Positions 17,951-29,945 of a stretch of DNA of 64,000 nucleotides are shown piece by piece; the first letter of the stretch is position 1, and every line of letters begins with the position of its first letter. The notes below the pieces were generated by a model. The model did not search any database. It saw only the letters and a list, made by a program, of their open reading frames with translations, and was not told the origin of the DNA. Origin of the DNA: Asparagopsis taxiformis (Eukaryota; Rhodophyta; Florideophyceae; Bonnemaisoniales; Bonnemaisoniaceae). The stretch lies in the NCBI GenBank assembly GCA_030407315.1, contig JALQPE010001970.1, positions 90,691 to 154,690 of the forward strand. Reading direction: 5' to 3'. Made by a program: the position numbers and the translations under genes.

Positions 17951-19799
17951 CCCAAAACATCGATCATCGACTCGAAGCGACTGTGTGCACACACAATCGA
18001 TTGCATCGTTGCGACTCATTCATCCCGACAATCGCGTTCGATACCTGCGTGCGCGTAGCACAATCTGCTGTCGGTCGCAATGCCGCCAACCACCTGACCT
18101 GCTCTGAAACGCAGTGCATCGCCCCATATCGCGCATATCCCGCACGGCGTCGCGACAGCTTGGTTGTGTCGCTTTATGACTTGAATGGATGCTTTGACAG
18201 AAGATGATGTACGCGTTGAAAGGGCATTTCCATACGTCCGTAGCACTGTGTGCAGGCGTGACGTGCACAATGAGACATCAGAAGCGGCGTTTGCACTGGC
18301 TGAATGGCATGCGTTGGTGCGTTCGTAGGTGACATGTCCATCAATGCAGACCACTATGGTTGTGGAACCGTTTTCTGGCTCTGAATGTAGGTACGGGGTA
18401 GATACAGTTTATGTTGGCAATCATCCCTCGCGTACGTTGCACATGATCGAGCGCAGTGAGCGAGGGGCTAGCGTACATCCCATCTTGCAAACATCGCTAG
18501 GGATGGGAGGAAGAACAATGCATTGGGTGTGTCCACGGTTTGGGGACGGGTTGTCAGCAGCAGATATTGAATAGGGAAGGGTGTGATGATGGAGTAAGCG
18601 GATGCACCTGATTAGTTGGTTACGTGGTTGTATTCCAGTGCGATGGAGCAGTGCCCCCATCGAGGTGGGTAGGAAGGGTATAGTGGCGAGGGTAGAAGCG
18701 ATGGGGATGGGGGTCCAGAGAGTGGGGGGAGCGGTAATATCGGAGAAGAAACGGCCATGTAGTGTGTACGTACCGACGACCATAGGAGCATTGAACTGGG
18801 GTGTTTTAGAAATATAGGACGCACTTGAACCCATCGTCATTAACAGAATGCTTGTACTACGGTAGCTCTTATCATTACACATGGACATTGATTGCATTTC
18901 AATAGCATGATGCGTAGTACTTGGGATATTGAGAAGAAATTGATGCTAGCGTAGTGTGAATAAACTATTCGCTTTCGAGGAATAACGATGCGTATATTAA
19001 GATTGTGCTGTTGACTCTATACCAACCAGCGCTGAAAGTATAAACGGGTAAGCGAAGCGTATGTGGAACAAGTGACAAGTGGATGTGTCTAACGACACGT
19101 TGATGGAACGTATTGCGCAGTGTGGAACAGACAATGGACCAGTAAATGTTGTAGTGCAAACGCTGACAAACGCATGTATCGGCACAATGACACCGACCGA
19201 CACACATGACCATCATGGTCACGTGACGCAATCGGCATCCGCCCTCACACGCCGTTGCCACAAATGTACCCAGCGCCTTTCTCACCTACTATCCGCCCAT
19301 ACCACTTACTGGTGTGGACGCCGCGCGACGGGCGGATGGATGCACACACTTTTCGCCTGTTCACCGGTATCGCACATCCACTAGCCAGAAGCTGAACCAT
19401 CGCTCACGAGCACTGCGCCGATCTCCGACTATCGCCACAACATTACCAGCCGCGGTCCAGTCTGTAGCGCGCTCATCGATCGCGCCCAGCACCGACACGT
19501 GTCACATCAACGAAAGTGCGAATCGCCGATTGAAGCGTCGAGTGCCACGCCGAACTGTTCGACACTCTCCGGCCATTCAGTAGTGTATGTGTTGATCCCA
19601 GTGTCTCAGTTGATGCGCCTGTCGGGTGATCATACAGCATTACACCAATAGATTTACAGTACCATACAAATTGTACCTCAACCGGACGCAGAACTGGCGT
19701 AGACCGCGATCAGTACAAGCGCCTCCGGCGATTACACCAAAACATTTCTCATATTTCCACGCAGCTCTACGCCGATTTTCGCTCACAGTCGCTCAAGCA
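17951..19799. other. Intergenic, no supported gene
   Basis: Only short frames. A 158-codon minus-strand frame at 18421-18897 has no recognisable domain, and I do not call it a gene. Confidence 0.4.
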
Positions 19800-20538
19800 G
19801 CTCACATGCACAACTCGCAATCTGGTCATCGCGCAGACCGCTCTCGATTTCGATCCGCCGTCACCGCCGCCCATCCGCCATGCTCCGACAAAGTCCACGC
19901 CATTTCCCATCCATGCCCCATCCGGAGTGAACACCCATCCTCCGCCAACATCCCAATCACCCCATCATCGCCGGTTGCCTTTGGCCAGCAGCCCATACAT
20001 CTTGCGTGGACGAGTCTTCTCTACCTCATGTGTGCCACTTGATGTCCAACTTTTGATTGTTTCGCACGTCGAACAAATTGATGCACGCAGAGTAGAAATG
20101 GGCATCGTGTCGAGCGCACGTCGATTCGACCGAGTTGGTTCGACACTTGCAGCTGCCATATTCGAAGCTGTCTGCTGTGGCCCGCGCGTCGCCTTGCGTG
20201 TATGGAATGTGAACGAGTGCGTGTGAATTGCCAAACGTTGCGAGATGCGCTGTATAGATTGCTTCCACTTTGTCAGCCTCCGCGTGAAATCACGAAATAC
20301 ACTTACCTGCCTCCTTTGGTCTATAACGAAAAGGTTGCCCATTATTCTTGCAAGTCGAAATCCGCTTATCATCCCGTCGTGCACATCTCACTGCATTTCG
20401 AAATATATTATCTGTGTCGCCCACCGCCATCATCACAGCTCGTCCGTTTCAGTTGCAGCCTAATAAACTCCAACACCACGACTCCTACCTACACCTGTAG
20501 ACACCCAGTTTCAATCTCATCATCTTTTTACCATCATT
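19800..20538. repeat. Downstream flank of NLR-like locus 3 (duplicated at 2840-3581)
   Basis: Noncoding sequence 3' of the locus-3 pseudogene, colinear with 2840-3581. The duplication took the gene's 3' end together with about 0.7 kb of flank. Confidence 0.65.
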
Positions 20539-22192
20539 CTACCATGCACTACTAGGACCTGCAGCCCGCTTACTATCCTGACGATCCTTCGCCTCCACAA
20601 CAGCGTCTCGGATCTTCTCGGCAAATTGCATTTGCCCCGCTTCCTCCTCTTTACTCTTTCCGTTCGTCACTTCCGCCTCGTTCTCGATACCAGTCACTCC
20701 CCTCAGCGACTGTAGTCCCTGCAGCACCTTCTCGTTCGTCAGCTCCTTCTGCTTCGACATCCATTCCAGAAATCCTTCAGCCAGAAACACATTCTCTCCC
20801 TTGTCGTTCACAACCCCAAACAGCGATTTTTCGTCTCGACAGTCGTCCAGGGTCAATCGGTAGAACACCGGAATAATAATTATCTCTCTCTCCCCGCCAG
20901 CACGGAATCGCTCCAAAAAGCACATCAGCTCCTTCAGCGTCCATTTCCGCGCAGCATACTCCGGCGACAGTATCACAACTGCAATCTTCGCTGTTCGCAT
21001 CGCCTTGATCATCTTCTCGGGTGCATTCTCCCCGGGCCGCAGCTCTGCCCGGTCCAGAAACACCTTGAAACCGAGTGCGACGAGTAGGTTGTACAACAGC
21101 AAGGCGATGGTGAACTTGTCGGGGCCGGCGTGGCTTATGAAGACGTCGTATACTTGATCTGGTTCGGAATCTGTGATTGTGTGCTGTGGTGGGGGTGAAT
21201 GTGGATGAGGTTTGAGGAGTGGAAGAGGAGGTGCATTGCGTGGCGGGAGTTTGGTGTCGTCAGTGATTAGATGAACACAACACACACCTCTGGCCCGTGT
21301 TGACAAGAGTAATCGGGATGTATCGGCGATATAATGGGCTCTATCCACATCATCCTCCATGGTGGCTATGGTGAAAGACGATTGGCCGTGTTCGTACTTG
21401 ACATTTCGTGGAAAACGGAACCATTCGCCAAACTGCGGATTGCAGACCAAGCGAGGGGTTGCTGTGCTACTCATTGCGGTGCTATCGCTGTCCAGATGTG
21501 TTTCGTCCATGGGTTCTCCTGACGATACATTCCAAGACACAGACTTTGTTACGACAGTCGTCGCGTTTGGCTTTGCGGCTGCGAAAGCTGAGATAACCGT
21601 ACTGTCTGAACTGAACGACAGTAGCCCAACTTTCTTGATCATTTGTTCAACTCGTGCCGTACTACTCGAGTCTGCGGAATTCGATGCGTCATCCTGTTCA
21701 TCGCGTGTCAACGATAACGCCCATTTCTCCAGATCAGAGAGCAAGTGCAAAACATTTCCATCCCGCGCGTCAACGATGTGAACAACACAACTACCATGAA
21801 TAGAATAGGCGACGAATCGCTGGTTGTTTGGTATGGCCAGTGATTGTGGCAGATGCCGCCTATCATAAGGGGGTATTTCGAAACTGGAAATGACGCGATC
21901 GATGCGATCACACACGTCACACACGTTGCGTATCTCCATCCGTTCCGAACTGAGATTCAACGTCACCATTGATGTCGAATTCTCAGAAACTCCAAATTTC
22001 ATGACGCCCTGAAGAAATGCACCGACCGAATCGTCGCTGCAGTCGACTTGTCGCGCATCCCAAATTTGTACTCGACCATCACTCAACACGATTAGTTGCG
22101 GGCCGTCTCCCAGACCGTACGAATTGGAAAATGGATATGACGAAATAGGGAGAGTGTGCGCCAGTGACACGTCACGACCACTGTTCTCCACC

Positions 22193-22682
22193 TGACGATA
22201 TCTCGCGACCGATCCGGATCAATGGACCTAGCTGTAAGGTCCGTGTCGCAGCTATCTACTGTAATTCGCTCGACCCGCCGTCCGGGAGAGCCGGCCGTCG
22301 GTGAGTCGCTCGCTTGTGTAGGTTACTATATCTACCCGCCATCCCCTTTACCGCTCTACTTTCCAGATAAGAGATTATGGAATTATAGAGTAAATAACGC
22401 GGTTCAACCCAAAGGTTGCGTCGCTGTTACTCTTCCATTCTCGACAAACTTTCCAAACGTTCCACGCCTTCCTGTCGCAGTTCCACGCTCCCCTTTGCCT
22501 GTCCCACGCGCGCACCCGCTCGTCCACCGCCCGCTCGCTGACTACGCTACCGCTTGTTGACATTCCATTTGGAGCGTGACAACTGACCTGGTCTGTTTAC
22601 CATACGTTGCTATCGGGTAACATACGGGGGCTTGGACCGCCGTCCGATAGTGACCTCTCGCTGAAAGGCAGTGCTTACGACA
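22193..22682 (+). repeat. 5' LTR of Copia A
   Basis: 490 bp, TG...CA. Differs from the 3' LTR by small changes, such as a 2-bp indel after ggccgtcgg and the gttactata/gtactataa difference. Confidence 0.9.
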
Positions 22683-22721
22683 ATCCGGATTTAGCGTCTG
22701 TATTGCCGCGAGAGAACCGTG

Positions 22722-24635
22722 ATGGCTGACACGCCAATCGAGGACAAGAAGGCCCGACGCGATCGTTTGATCAAGATGTGCAATGAATGTGACGCTGTCA
22801 CTGACATTGGTGAAACATTTCGCTTCGCTGCTTTGCAAACTCTCAAGACAAATGAGATTGGATCCGAAAGCCCACCAGAGATCCTGACGGCCTACATCCT
22901 GTCACTGATCCCTCCTCCAAGGAAGTTATTTACGCAAGAAACTATTTGAAAACCCTACTTTCCCTATGATTCTGTGAAGGAAACTGCTGAGTTGTATGGT
23001 TGTCTAAAGGTTCCTAGTAATATCACTGACCGACTCGGCCATGAAGTTCTGTCAAACCCCTCTGCTGGTATATTCATTTGGCTCGCCTGTGTGCACAACC
23101 CTTCTGACGAAATGGTCGAGAAGTATCTTGATGAATTCTACAACATGCAGACTGTGCCGGACGCTTTACGGAAACTGTGCAAGAGACACCTCGCCGCCCT
23201 GTCAGTCCAACGTCAACGACTCCTCACACGACCAACAGAAGATCGTCACTACCTGACACTCCTGCTAATGAGGATGGAGTCAGACGCCGCTTGTCAACTC
23301 CTGTGTCTACACCACCGCCGGACACACAGAGAGAAGGACAAATGAGTCACCGCCGCTATACGTCCATTTTCCTAAATCATTCCAGATTCTAGAAGAGAAT
23401 GACGCAATGACACCTCGTGTCAAACCTGCGAAAATGAAGTTGCCACCCTCTGCTTCTACCGCCCAAGACGCGAATGACTCTCATAGGAAAGCTGCCGCTG
23501 TATCATCCCACTTCCGAGATGCAAAGTTTACTGGAGGTAAACAGCAATCCATTCGACGTAGTATTATGGACTACGAGATATGCTCGGCGCAGTATGAACT
23601 GTCATACGTACAGAAGACTCGCTTCTTCATCAACCTGTTTGATGGTGCTGCACGCATCTTCTTCTGTGATAACACTCACTCGAAGATGAGCTACGACGAA
23701 CTGGTTGAAGTCATGACCGGTGAGTATGACAATGAAGCCCGTCAACTGTCAGTGCTAACAGAGCTGAGTACTCTGACGTTTGAGAAGATTAGGAGAAAGG
23801 CTGATGTGTCAGATGCCGATGAGTGCTTGACAAGACTCGTTGACACAATCAACTCACTTGCTCCGCAATGTCCTCCTGCCTTCCGCCGTGATGAGAACAA
23901 GTCACACTTCCTCCGCCAGGCCGTCATCCGACAGCCATGGGCAGAAGCAGCTATCGCAGATATCACCTCATCTGGATACAGCTTCAACAAATTTGTCACC
24001 TCGCTCCGTGTCAAGATGCAACTCTTCGAAGAGAAGAAGTCATTGCAGCCTGAGAATGACACCCAAGCCGATACCCTGTATCAGCGATACGGCCGTCCAC
24101 CATCCCATGTCACGAGACGTGCTATCGTGCATGAACCGCTTCGCCAGCGCGCAGCGCAAGCGCTAAAGAAGGCAAAAACCCTATTGGCAAGAATGGCAAA
24201 CGTATGCTTTGCAAGATATGTGATGCTGATGACCACTTTGCACGCGATTGCAAAGAGCGTGACGTGAAGGGAGCAGTCACAAGACAGCTACAGAAAGGTG
24301 TACCTGCTGTCACACTACTTGCTAGCCTCGTGTCAAATTATGACCGTTATGCGCACAACGTAGATGACCCCTGTTCACCTGACCCCGCTCAACTACCACT
24401 CCACGATGACAATTTTCACACCGAAGTATGTTCAGAACTTGAAGCTTTTGAGAAACTTCATGTCGAGTGTACCGAAGACGAAGACAGGTGTCCCGACAGA
24501 GAGATACTAGCTGAACATGTTGACAGCTCGCATGCTATTAACAACATAGCAATGTCAACTATTCTGCAGGATCAGAATGATGTATCAGACACCGTTCATC
24601 ATGTCCAGTGTATCCCTGCTACGTTTTTTCACTAG
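22722..24635 (+). pseudogene. Copia A gag, frameshifted
   Basis: The ATG at 22722 opens MADTPIEDKKARRDR, which breaks at 22949. Gag-like sequence continues in other frames (22974-23345, 23407-24267). The last long frame has the helical character of a capsid region (RFFINLFDGAARIFF, VEVMTGEYDNEARQL). A zinc knuckle CKICDADDHFARDC (C-x2-C-x4-H-x4-C) lies at about 24209-24250 in yet another frame. It would bind element RNA in the particle. At least three indels separate these parts. Confidence 0.75.
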
Positions 24636-27600
24636 GGCGTCGCGTTCCCGCGTCCCATCAGCAGCGCCCAATCAAGGCGAAACCCTTGAACAGAACTAAT
24701 GTCCAAAGACGCAGACTCAAGCGCAGAGCGAACCGCACATTGGTAACTGTACCTGTGCATGCCGCCAGTCTCGCAATCAAATCAAAACATCCTATGCACC
24801 CTGCTTTCTGTCTAGATACAGGTGCCCCTCTATCAGTTATTGGACTAAGCGAAGCTAGGAAACTAGCAAACAGTGTCCGCAAAAGGCTGAGACTACAAAC
24901 GTCTCGCCGTCGCTTCCGCTTCGCCGATGATACCTTTGATTCACTCGGACTATTGTCACTACCACTGGCTACGCCACCTGGTATCCCTACGATATTTGTC
25001 ACCCTCGACGTTATATCTGCTGAAATTCCCGCGCTACTTGGACTTGACATACTTGACTGCCACAGCATGTATATCGACACAGTCCAGAATCTACTCGTCA
25101 AATGTACCGTACTCAAGAGTGACGACTCGAAGTCACACATCTTGAAAGATTGGAATGTACCTGTGCACCGTCACAACGGACACGTTTATGCAGACATGTC
25201 CACGCCTGTGATAACATTCTTTAACAGACAACAACTTGTCAAACTACACCGACAATTCTGTCACCCTTCTGCTGACAAGCTTTACCGGTTGCTCAAAAGA
25301 GGAAGACCTAATGACACTACGCCAGAAACACTGAAGATACTAGAAGACATATCGAAACGATGTGACCCTTGTCAACGTATCCAACCAGCCCCAACAAGAT
25401 TCAGAGTCACACTTGGTGCTGAAGACGTGAAGTTCAATGAAGAAATCCTAATGGACATTATGTACATTGACAACCGTCCCATACTCCATATCGTTGACGC
25501 CTCTACCCACTTCAGTGCAGCCCGTTTTCTACCCAACGTCAGTGTGAAGACAATATGGTCAGTTCTAGTCGACTGCTGGTTTTGCATTTACACTGGTTTA
25601 CCAAACCGAATCCTGGTTGACCAAGGCACCTCTTTTGGTGAAAGCTTTGTACAGTTAGCTAGAGCTTCCGACGTTCAAGTTAACAAAACTGGTATTGAAG
25701 CCCATTCAAGCTTGAGCATATGTGAGCGCTACCACCAGCCGCTACGCAACACGTTCCGCAAGATCAAGCTGGAGAATCCTAACGCCTCTCCTGAATTGAT
25801 ACTGTCGCTATCCGTGCACGCGATGAATAATACTCTTGGACCAGAAGGCCTAGTGCCCGTTGCCTTAGTATTCGGTGAATATCCGTCTACCCGCGTCCTG
25901 GGAGAACCCCCAGCACAAAAGCTAACACTAGAAAGCCGTGCGAAACTCGCCGAAGCTGCTCGCAATGAGATGCAGTATCAAATGGCTAAGCTACGCATCA
26001 ATCGTGCCCTGCGTCACCAATCTCCTGCAGCCGCACATATCGCTTTTGAACCCGGACAAAACGCATTAGTCTGGAGAGAGAACATTATCGCTAATCGTAT
26101 AGGTGAGTGGAAAGGCCCCTACGCCGTGTCGACCATTGACAGACAACGCAAGTTGATATATGTCAGAGATTGCCACATTGGTCCAGCCCGTCCTTTTGGT
26201 ATCGCACAAGTCAAGCCATACCACACCCCCGAAGATAATGTTAATACCATGTTCATGAAGCTACATGACTCACTTCAATCATACCGCACGCCTGACATCA
26301 TGCAACACGTCTACATGACTGAAACTCTGTCGCCTGACGATGATCGATGCAATTCACCGCAAATGACAGAGGCAAAACGGAATGAAATCCGAAACCTGAT
26401 TGAAAGAGGAACTTTCAAGGTAGTATGTCGTGAAGATCTACCTCTGGATGCTAACGTACTTACCGGAAGATTTGTGTTATGTATCAAGTCAACTCCTGAC
26501 GGTAACATCAAGCATAAAGCTCGATTCGTTATCGGCGGACATCGAGACAAACTCAAGAATCTCATGGTACATACTACGCAGACGTTGCAACCGTCATCTA
26601 TCCGTCTATTGCTGACGACTGCCGCAATGTTCAACTTTGACATTTGGACGTCTGATGTCAAACAAGCCTACCTACAAGCCGCCGAACCCCTTTCACGAGA
26701 AATATACATTAAGAGAGCCGTGCCAGAATTCGAACTGTCTCCACATGAATACCTGCAATTGCTCCGCCCTCTTATGGACTTTGTGAATCAGGAGACTTGT
26801 GGTTTGAAACGTTGACCAACCATCATCGCGATAAGCTAGGAATGGTTAGCGCACGTTCAGATGCAGCCCTCTTCAGTAAGATGAAAGATAACCAGCTTAT
26901 TGGTCTATCTGGAGTATATGTGGATGATATGTTACGCGTTGGTACTGATGAATTCAAGAAGTTATGCAGAAAGACATCTAAGGAATTTGATATGTCTGAA
27001 GATGACTGCCCTCCCTGTAACTTCACTGGTTTCAAGATTTCTTATGGTGATGACAACACCGTTGAAATATCACAGAAGGATTATTGTGAGAAGCTAAAGT
27101 TGATGCCTGACGATGCCGCATACAGCACACTTTGCTCAGTGCGAATGCAACTAGCATGGCTATCCCACACTCGTCCCGACGCACTGTATGAGATATCACA
27201 GCTGACACAAATAACTAGAGATCGCTTTGACGACAAAAGGCGTGATATCATCAAACGCGTCAACCGCCTGATCAAATATGTGAAAGAAAACAATGTCACT
27301 ATCAAGTTCCCGTCATTGGATGATGACACGCTCAAGATAATTGGATTCTCAGATGCCTCGTTTGCCAGTAACCACGATTGCACATCGCACCTTGGTTACA
27401 TAATCTTCATCGGAGACTCCTCAGATCATGTCGTACCCGTACACTTTCGGTCATACAAGGCAGAAGAGTGACGAGATCTGTCATGGGGGCTGAACTTATC
27501 AGCTTTAGTGACATGTTTGACACTGCTTTCACGCTTTCCCAAGAGCTTAAACAGCTACTACCTGGCCGAAACGTCCCTGTAATCTGTTTACAGATTCTAA

Positions 27601-27852
27601 GTCACTATTCGACGTGATTTCTAAAGGTTCGCGCACCTCAGAAAGGCGATTGATGATTGACATCACCAGCGCGAGAGAAGGATTCAAGAATAGAGACATT
27701 TCGGACATTGGGTTTGTCCGGAGTGGACATAATATCGCTGACGGACTGACTAAGTCAATGAATCAGTCGTCACTTATGCTATGTCTACGCAGCTCTAAGC
27801 TTAATGTGAACCCTGAGCAATGGATTATGCGCTCTAGTCGTTCATCCCCTTA
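24636..27852 (+). pseudogene. Copia A pol (PR-INT-RT-RNH), frameshifted
   Basis: The protease motif FCLDTGAPLSVIG is near 24807. The integrase HHCC finger (HRQFCH, then CDPCQ) is near 25250-25375, with catalytic-core segments IMYIDN and LVDQGTSFG after it. Reverse transcriptase begins around TGRFVLCIKSTPDG, and SDVKQAYLQA is motif A. The frame breaks near 26790 and resumes with GVYVDDMLRVG (motif C). RNase H has GFSDASFAS near 27345, then breaks again near 27471 and 27610. The C-terminal HNIADGLTKS lies near 27730. The RT YVDD box is intact, but the chain is not continuous. Confidence 0.85.
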
Positions 27853-27917
27853 ATAGATTGTAGTATGCCGATAGATGATTAGTACCTCCGCGACCAACCC
27901 CTCGCGAATGGGGGGAG

Positions 27918-28404
27918 TGACGATATCTCGCGACCGATCCGGATCAATGGACCTAGCTGTAAGGTCCGTGTCGCAGCTATCTACTGTAATTCGCTCGACC
28001 CGCCGTCCGGGAGAGCCGGCCGTCGGAGTCGCTCGCTTGTGTAGGTACTATAATCTACCCGCCATCCCCTTTACCGCTCTACTTTCCAGATAAGAGATTA
28101 TGGAATTATAGAGTAAATAACGCGGTTCAACCCAAAGGTTGCGTCGCTGTTACTCTTCATTTTCGACAAACTTTCCAAACGTTCCACGCCTTCCTGTCGC
28201 AGTTCCACGCTCCCCTTTGCCTGTCCCACGCGCGCACCCGCTCGTCCACCGCCCGCTCGCTGACTACGCTACCGCTTGTTGACATTCCATTTGGAGCGTG
28301 ACAACTGACCTGGTCTGTTTACCATACGTTGCTATCGGGTAACATACGGGGGCTTGGACCGCCGTCCGATAGTGACCTCTCGCTGAAAGGCAGTGCTTAC
28401 GACA
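27918..28404 (+). repeat. 3' LTR of Copia A
   Basis: 487 bp, same ends as the 5' LTR, directly after the polypurine tract and followed by the ccacc target duplication. Confidence 0.9.
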
Positions 28405-29518
28405 CCACCGCCATACCCACGTTTCCTGGGGCCCATAGAATACAACAAGCGTTCATCGCTACTGAACAGGACGCAAAACACAGTGCAATATCCGACAGGT
28501 GATGTCCATAGTAGCTCACCACTCGGCACGTCCCAAAGACGAACGCTATGTCATCCAAGACGCTGAGGCAGTAAGTAGTCTCCCATCAGCGCCAATGCCA
28601 CGCTGGTCACCAATCCTGTGTGCCCCTTCGAACACAGTGCCACTGTCGTCGAACTTTTTCGTATCCCACGCACGGATCGTTCCATCCAACGATCCAGACA
28701 CCATCACAGTTTCGCTTCCTCCATTGCCAGCGAACTCACTTCGTTGGCATTGCGCGGCGACAGTTCCAACTACTCTCCCGCTCGTTACATCCATCCACAG
28801 TAGTCGGCCTTTAGCAGTTCCTAGAACCACTTTCTTAGACGACGGTAACACTTGCATACAACAGATCCAATCTTCTTCGTCTTCTACTCTGCATGCATTG
28901 ATTTCAACTTCTTCTCCTCTTTCCAGATAGTCACTTGTCCTCTATCATCGCATGAATATACAACTCCGAAATGCAGCAGTCGAAAAAAACACACCCACGA
29001 TAGCACTATCTTCTTCTCCAACCAGCGTCTTCTTCACCCTCCCATCTCGACCATCCAACACCCAAATCTTCCCCCTCCCCCCATCCAATAATCACTTTCT
29101 TCCCCTCCACTCCTCAGAATATGCATGTTCCATGACCCTCTACCTCCAGTACACGTCGCAACAAGCTTCTTCCCACTCCTCAACACCCCAGGCCCACAAC
29201 GAGCCAAGGCCGCTCCGCATACTCCTCAATACTACACGCTATTCGCTCTACAACCCACTCTCGCTCTCAACATCGCAAAGTCGCCCAAATAGTTGAAACG
29301 TACATCTTCTCGGATTATTCACGCAGTAAGGCACCGTACAACTCTCCATTGCCCTTGTGACAACGTCCAGATCACGGACTACTCTTCTTCCAATTTCTCC
29401 CTTCTCTTCTTCTTCGAAATGCCTTCGTACCAGTTCCAGCTCGCTCATGACCTTCTGGAAACGGTGCTCGTTCTTCATTCTTATTCATCTTCTCGATCCA
29501 CCGATAATCCGTCAACAG

Positions 29519-29945
29519 TGGATATCCATATAACCAGGCGACATGCCAACTCTAGTGTCTGCGCAGGCACAACAATTCTTTATAGTCCAACAGGTATGGG
29601 CCGTTATCGCTAACCGGACTGCGTGAGTTCGATCTCACAAGCACCGCTGCATCATAATTATTCAACACGGCGACGCAAACCGCAATCACATCACAGCGAC
29701 GACAAATCCCGCTACGACAAGTCAACAACAAGACTCTTATCTATTCAAGACAGGGCTCCAACGCCTCAGGCTACTACGCCTCCTACCGCTTCACCGCTTG
29801 CCCAGGGAGCGGGGGCGGTGTTGGGATATTCATATCTCATCTCCTCCCTGGCCCAATCGGCTCCGCTCCGTTGGGATATCCATATAACCAGGCGACATGC
29901 CAACTCTAGTGTCTGCGCAGGCACAACATTCTTTATAGTCTAACA
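29519..29945 (+). mobile_element. Miniature LTR element (TRIM-like), 427 bp, inserted in NLR-like locus 3
   Basis: A perfect 5-bp target duplication aacag (29514-29518, 29946-29950) flanks it. The 5' LTR (29519-29592) and 3' LTR (about 29819-29945) share the core catataaccaggcgacatgc and gtctgcgcaggcacaaca. The 3' LTR follows a polypurine tract (agggagcgggggcgg) and carries an internal duplication, with tgttgggatat twice about 50 bp apart. The 5' LTR lost its first bases. A degenerate initiator-Met half-tRNA primer site (ggtatgggcc) follows the 5' LTR. There is no coding capacity, so it must be mobilised in trans. Confidence 0.8.

Larger units (their letters stand above)
22193..28404 (+). mobile_element. 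Ty1/Copia LTR retrotransposon A, inserted in NLR-like locus 3
   Basis: LTRs at 22193-22682 and 27918-28404 start TGACGATATC and end TTACGACA. They differ at only a handful of sites, so insertion was recent. The 5-bp target duplication ccacc (22188-22192 and 28405-28409) is perfect. A polypurine tract (tggggggag) precedes the 3' LTR. The order protease, integrase, reverse transcriptase, RNase H is that of Copia. Several frameshifts make it non-autonomous. The sequence after the 5' LTR (atccggatttagcg) does not match the initiator-Met half-tRNA used by the other Copia elements here. Confidence 0.92.

Noticed and set aside
18421..18897. 158-codon minus-strand ORF
   Set aside because: No recognisable motif or promoter; not conserved with other parts of the window.
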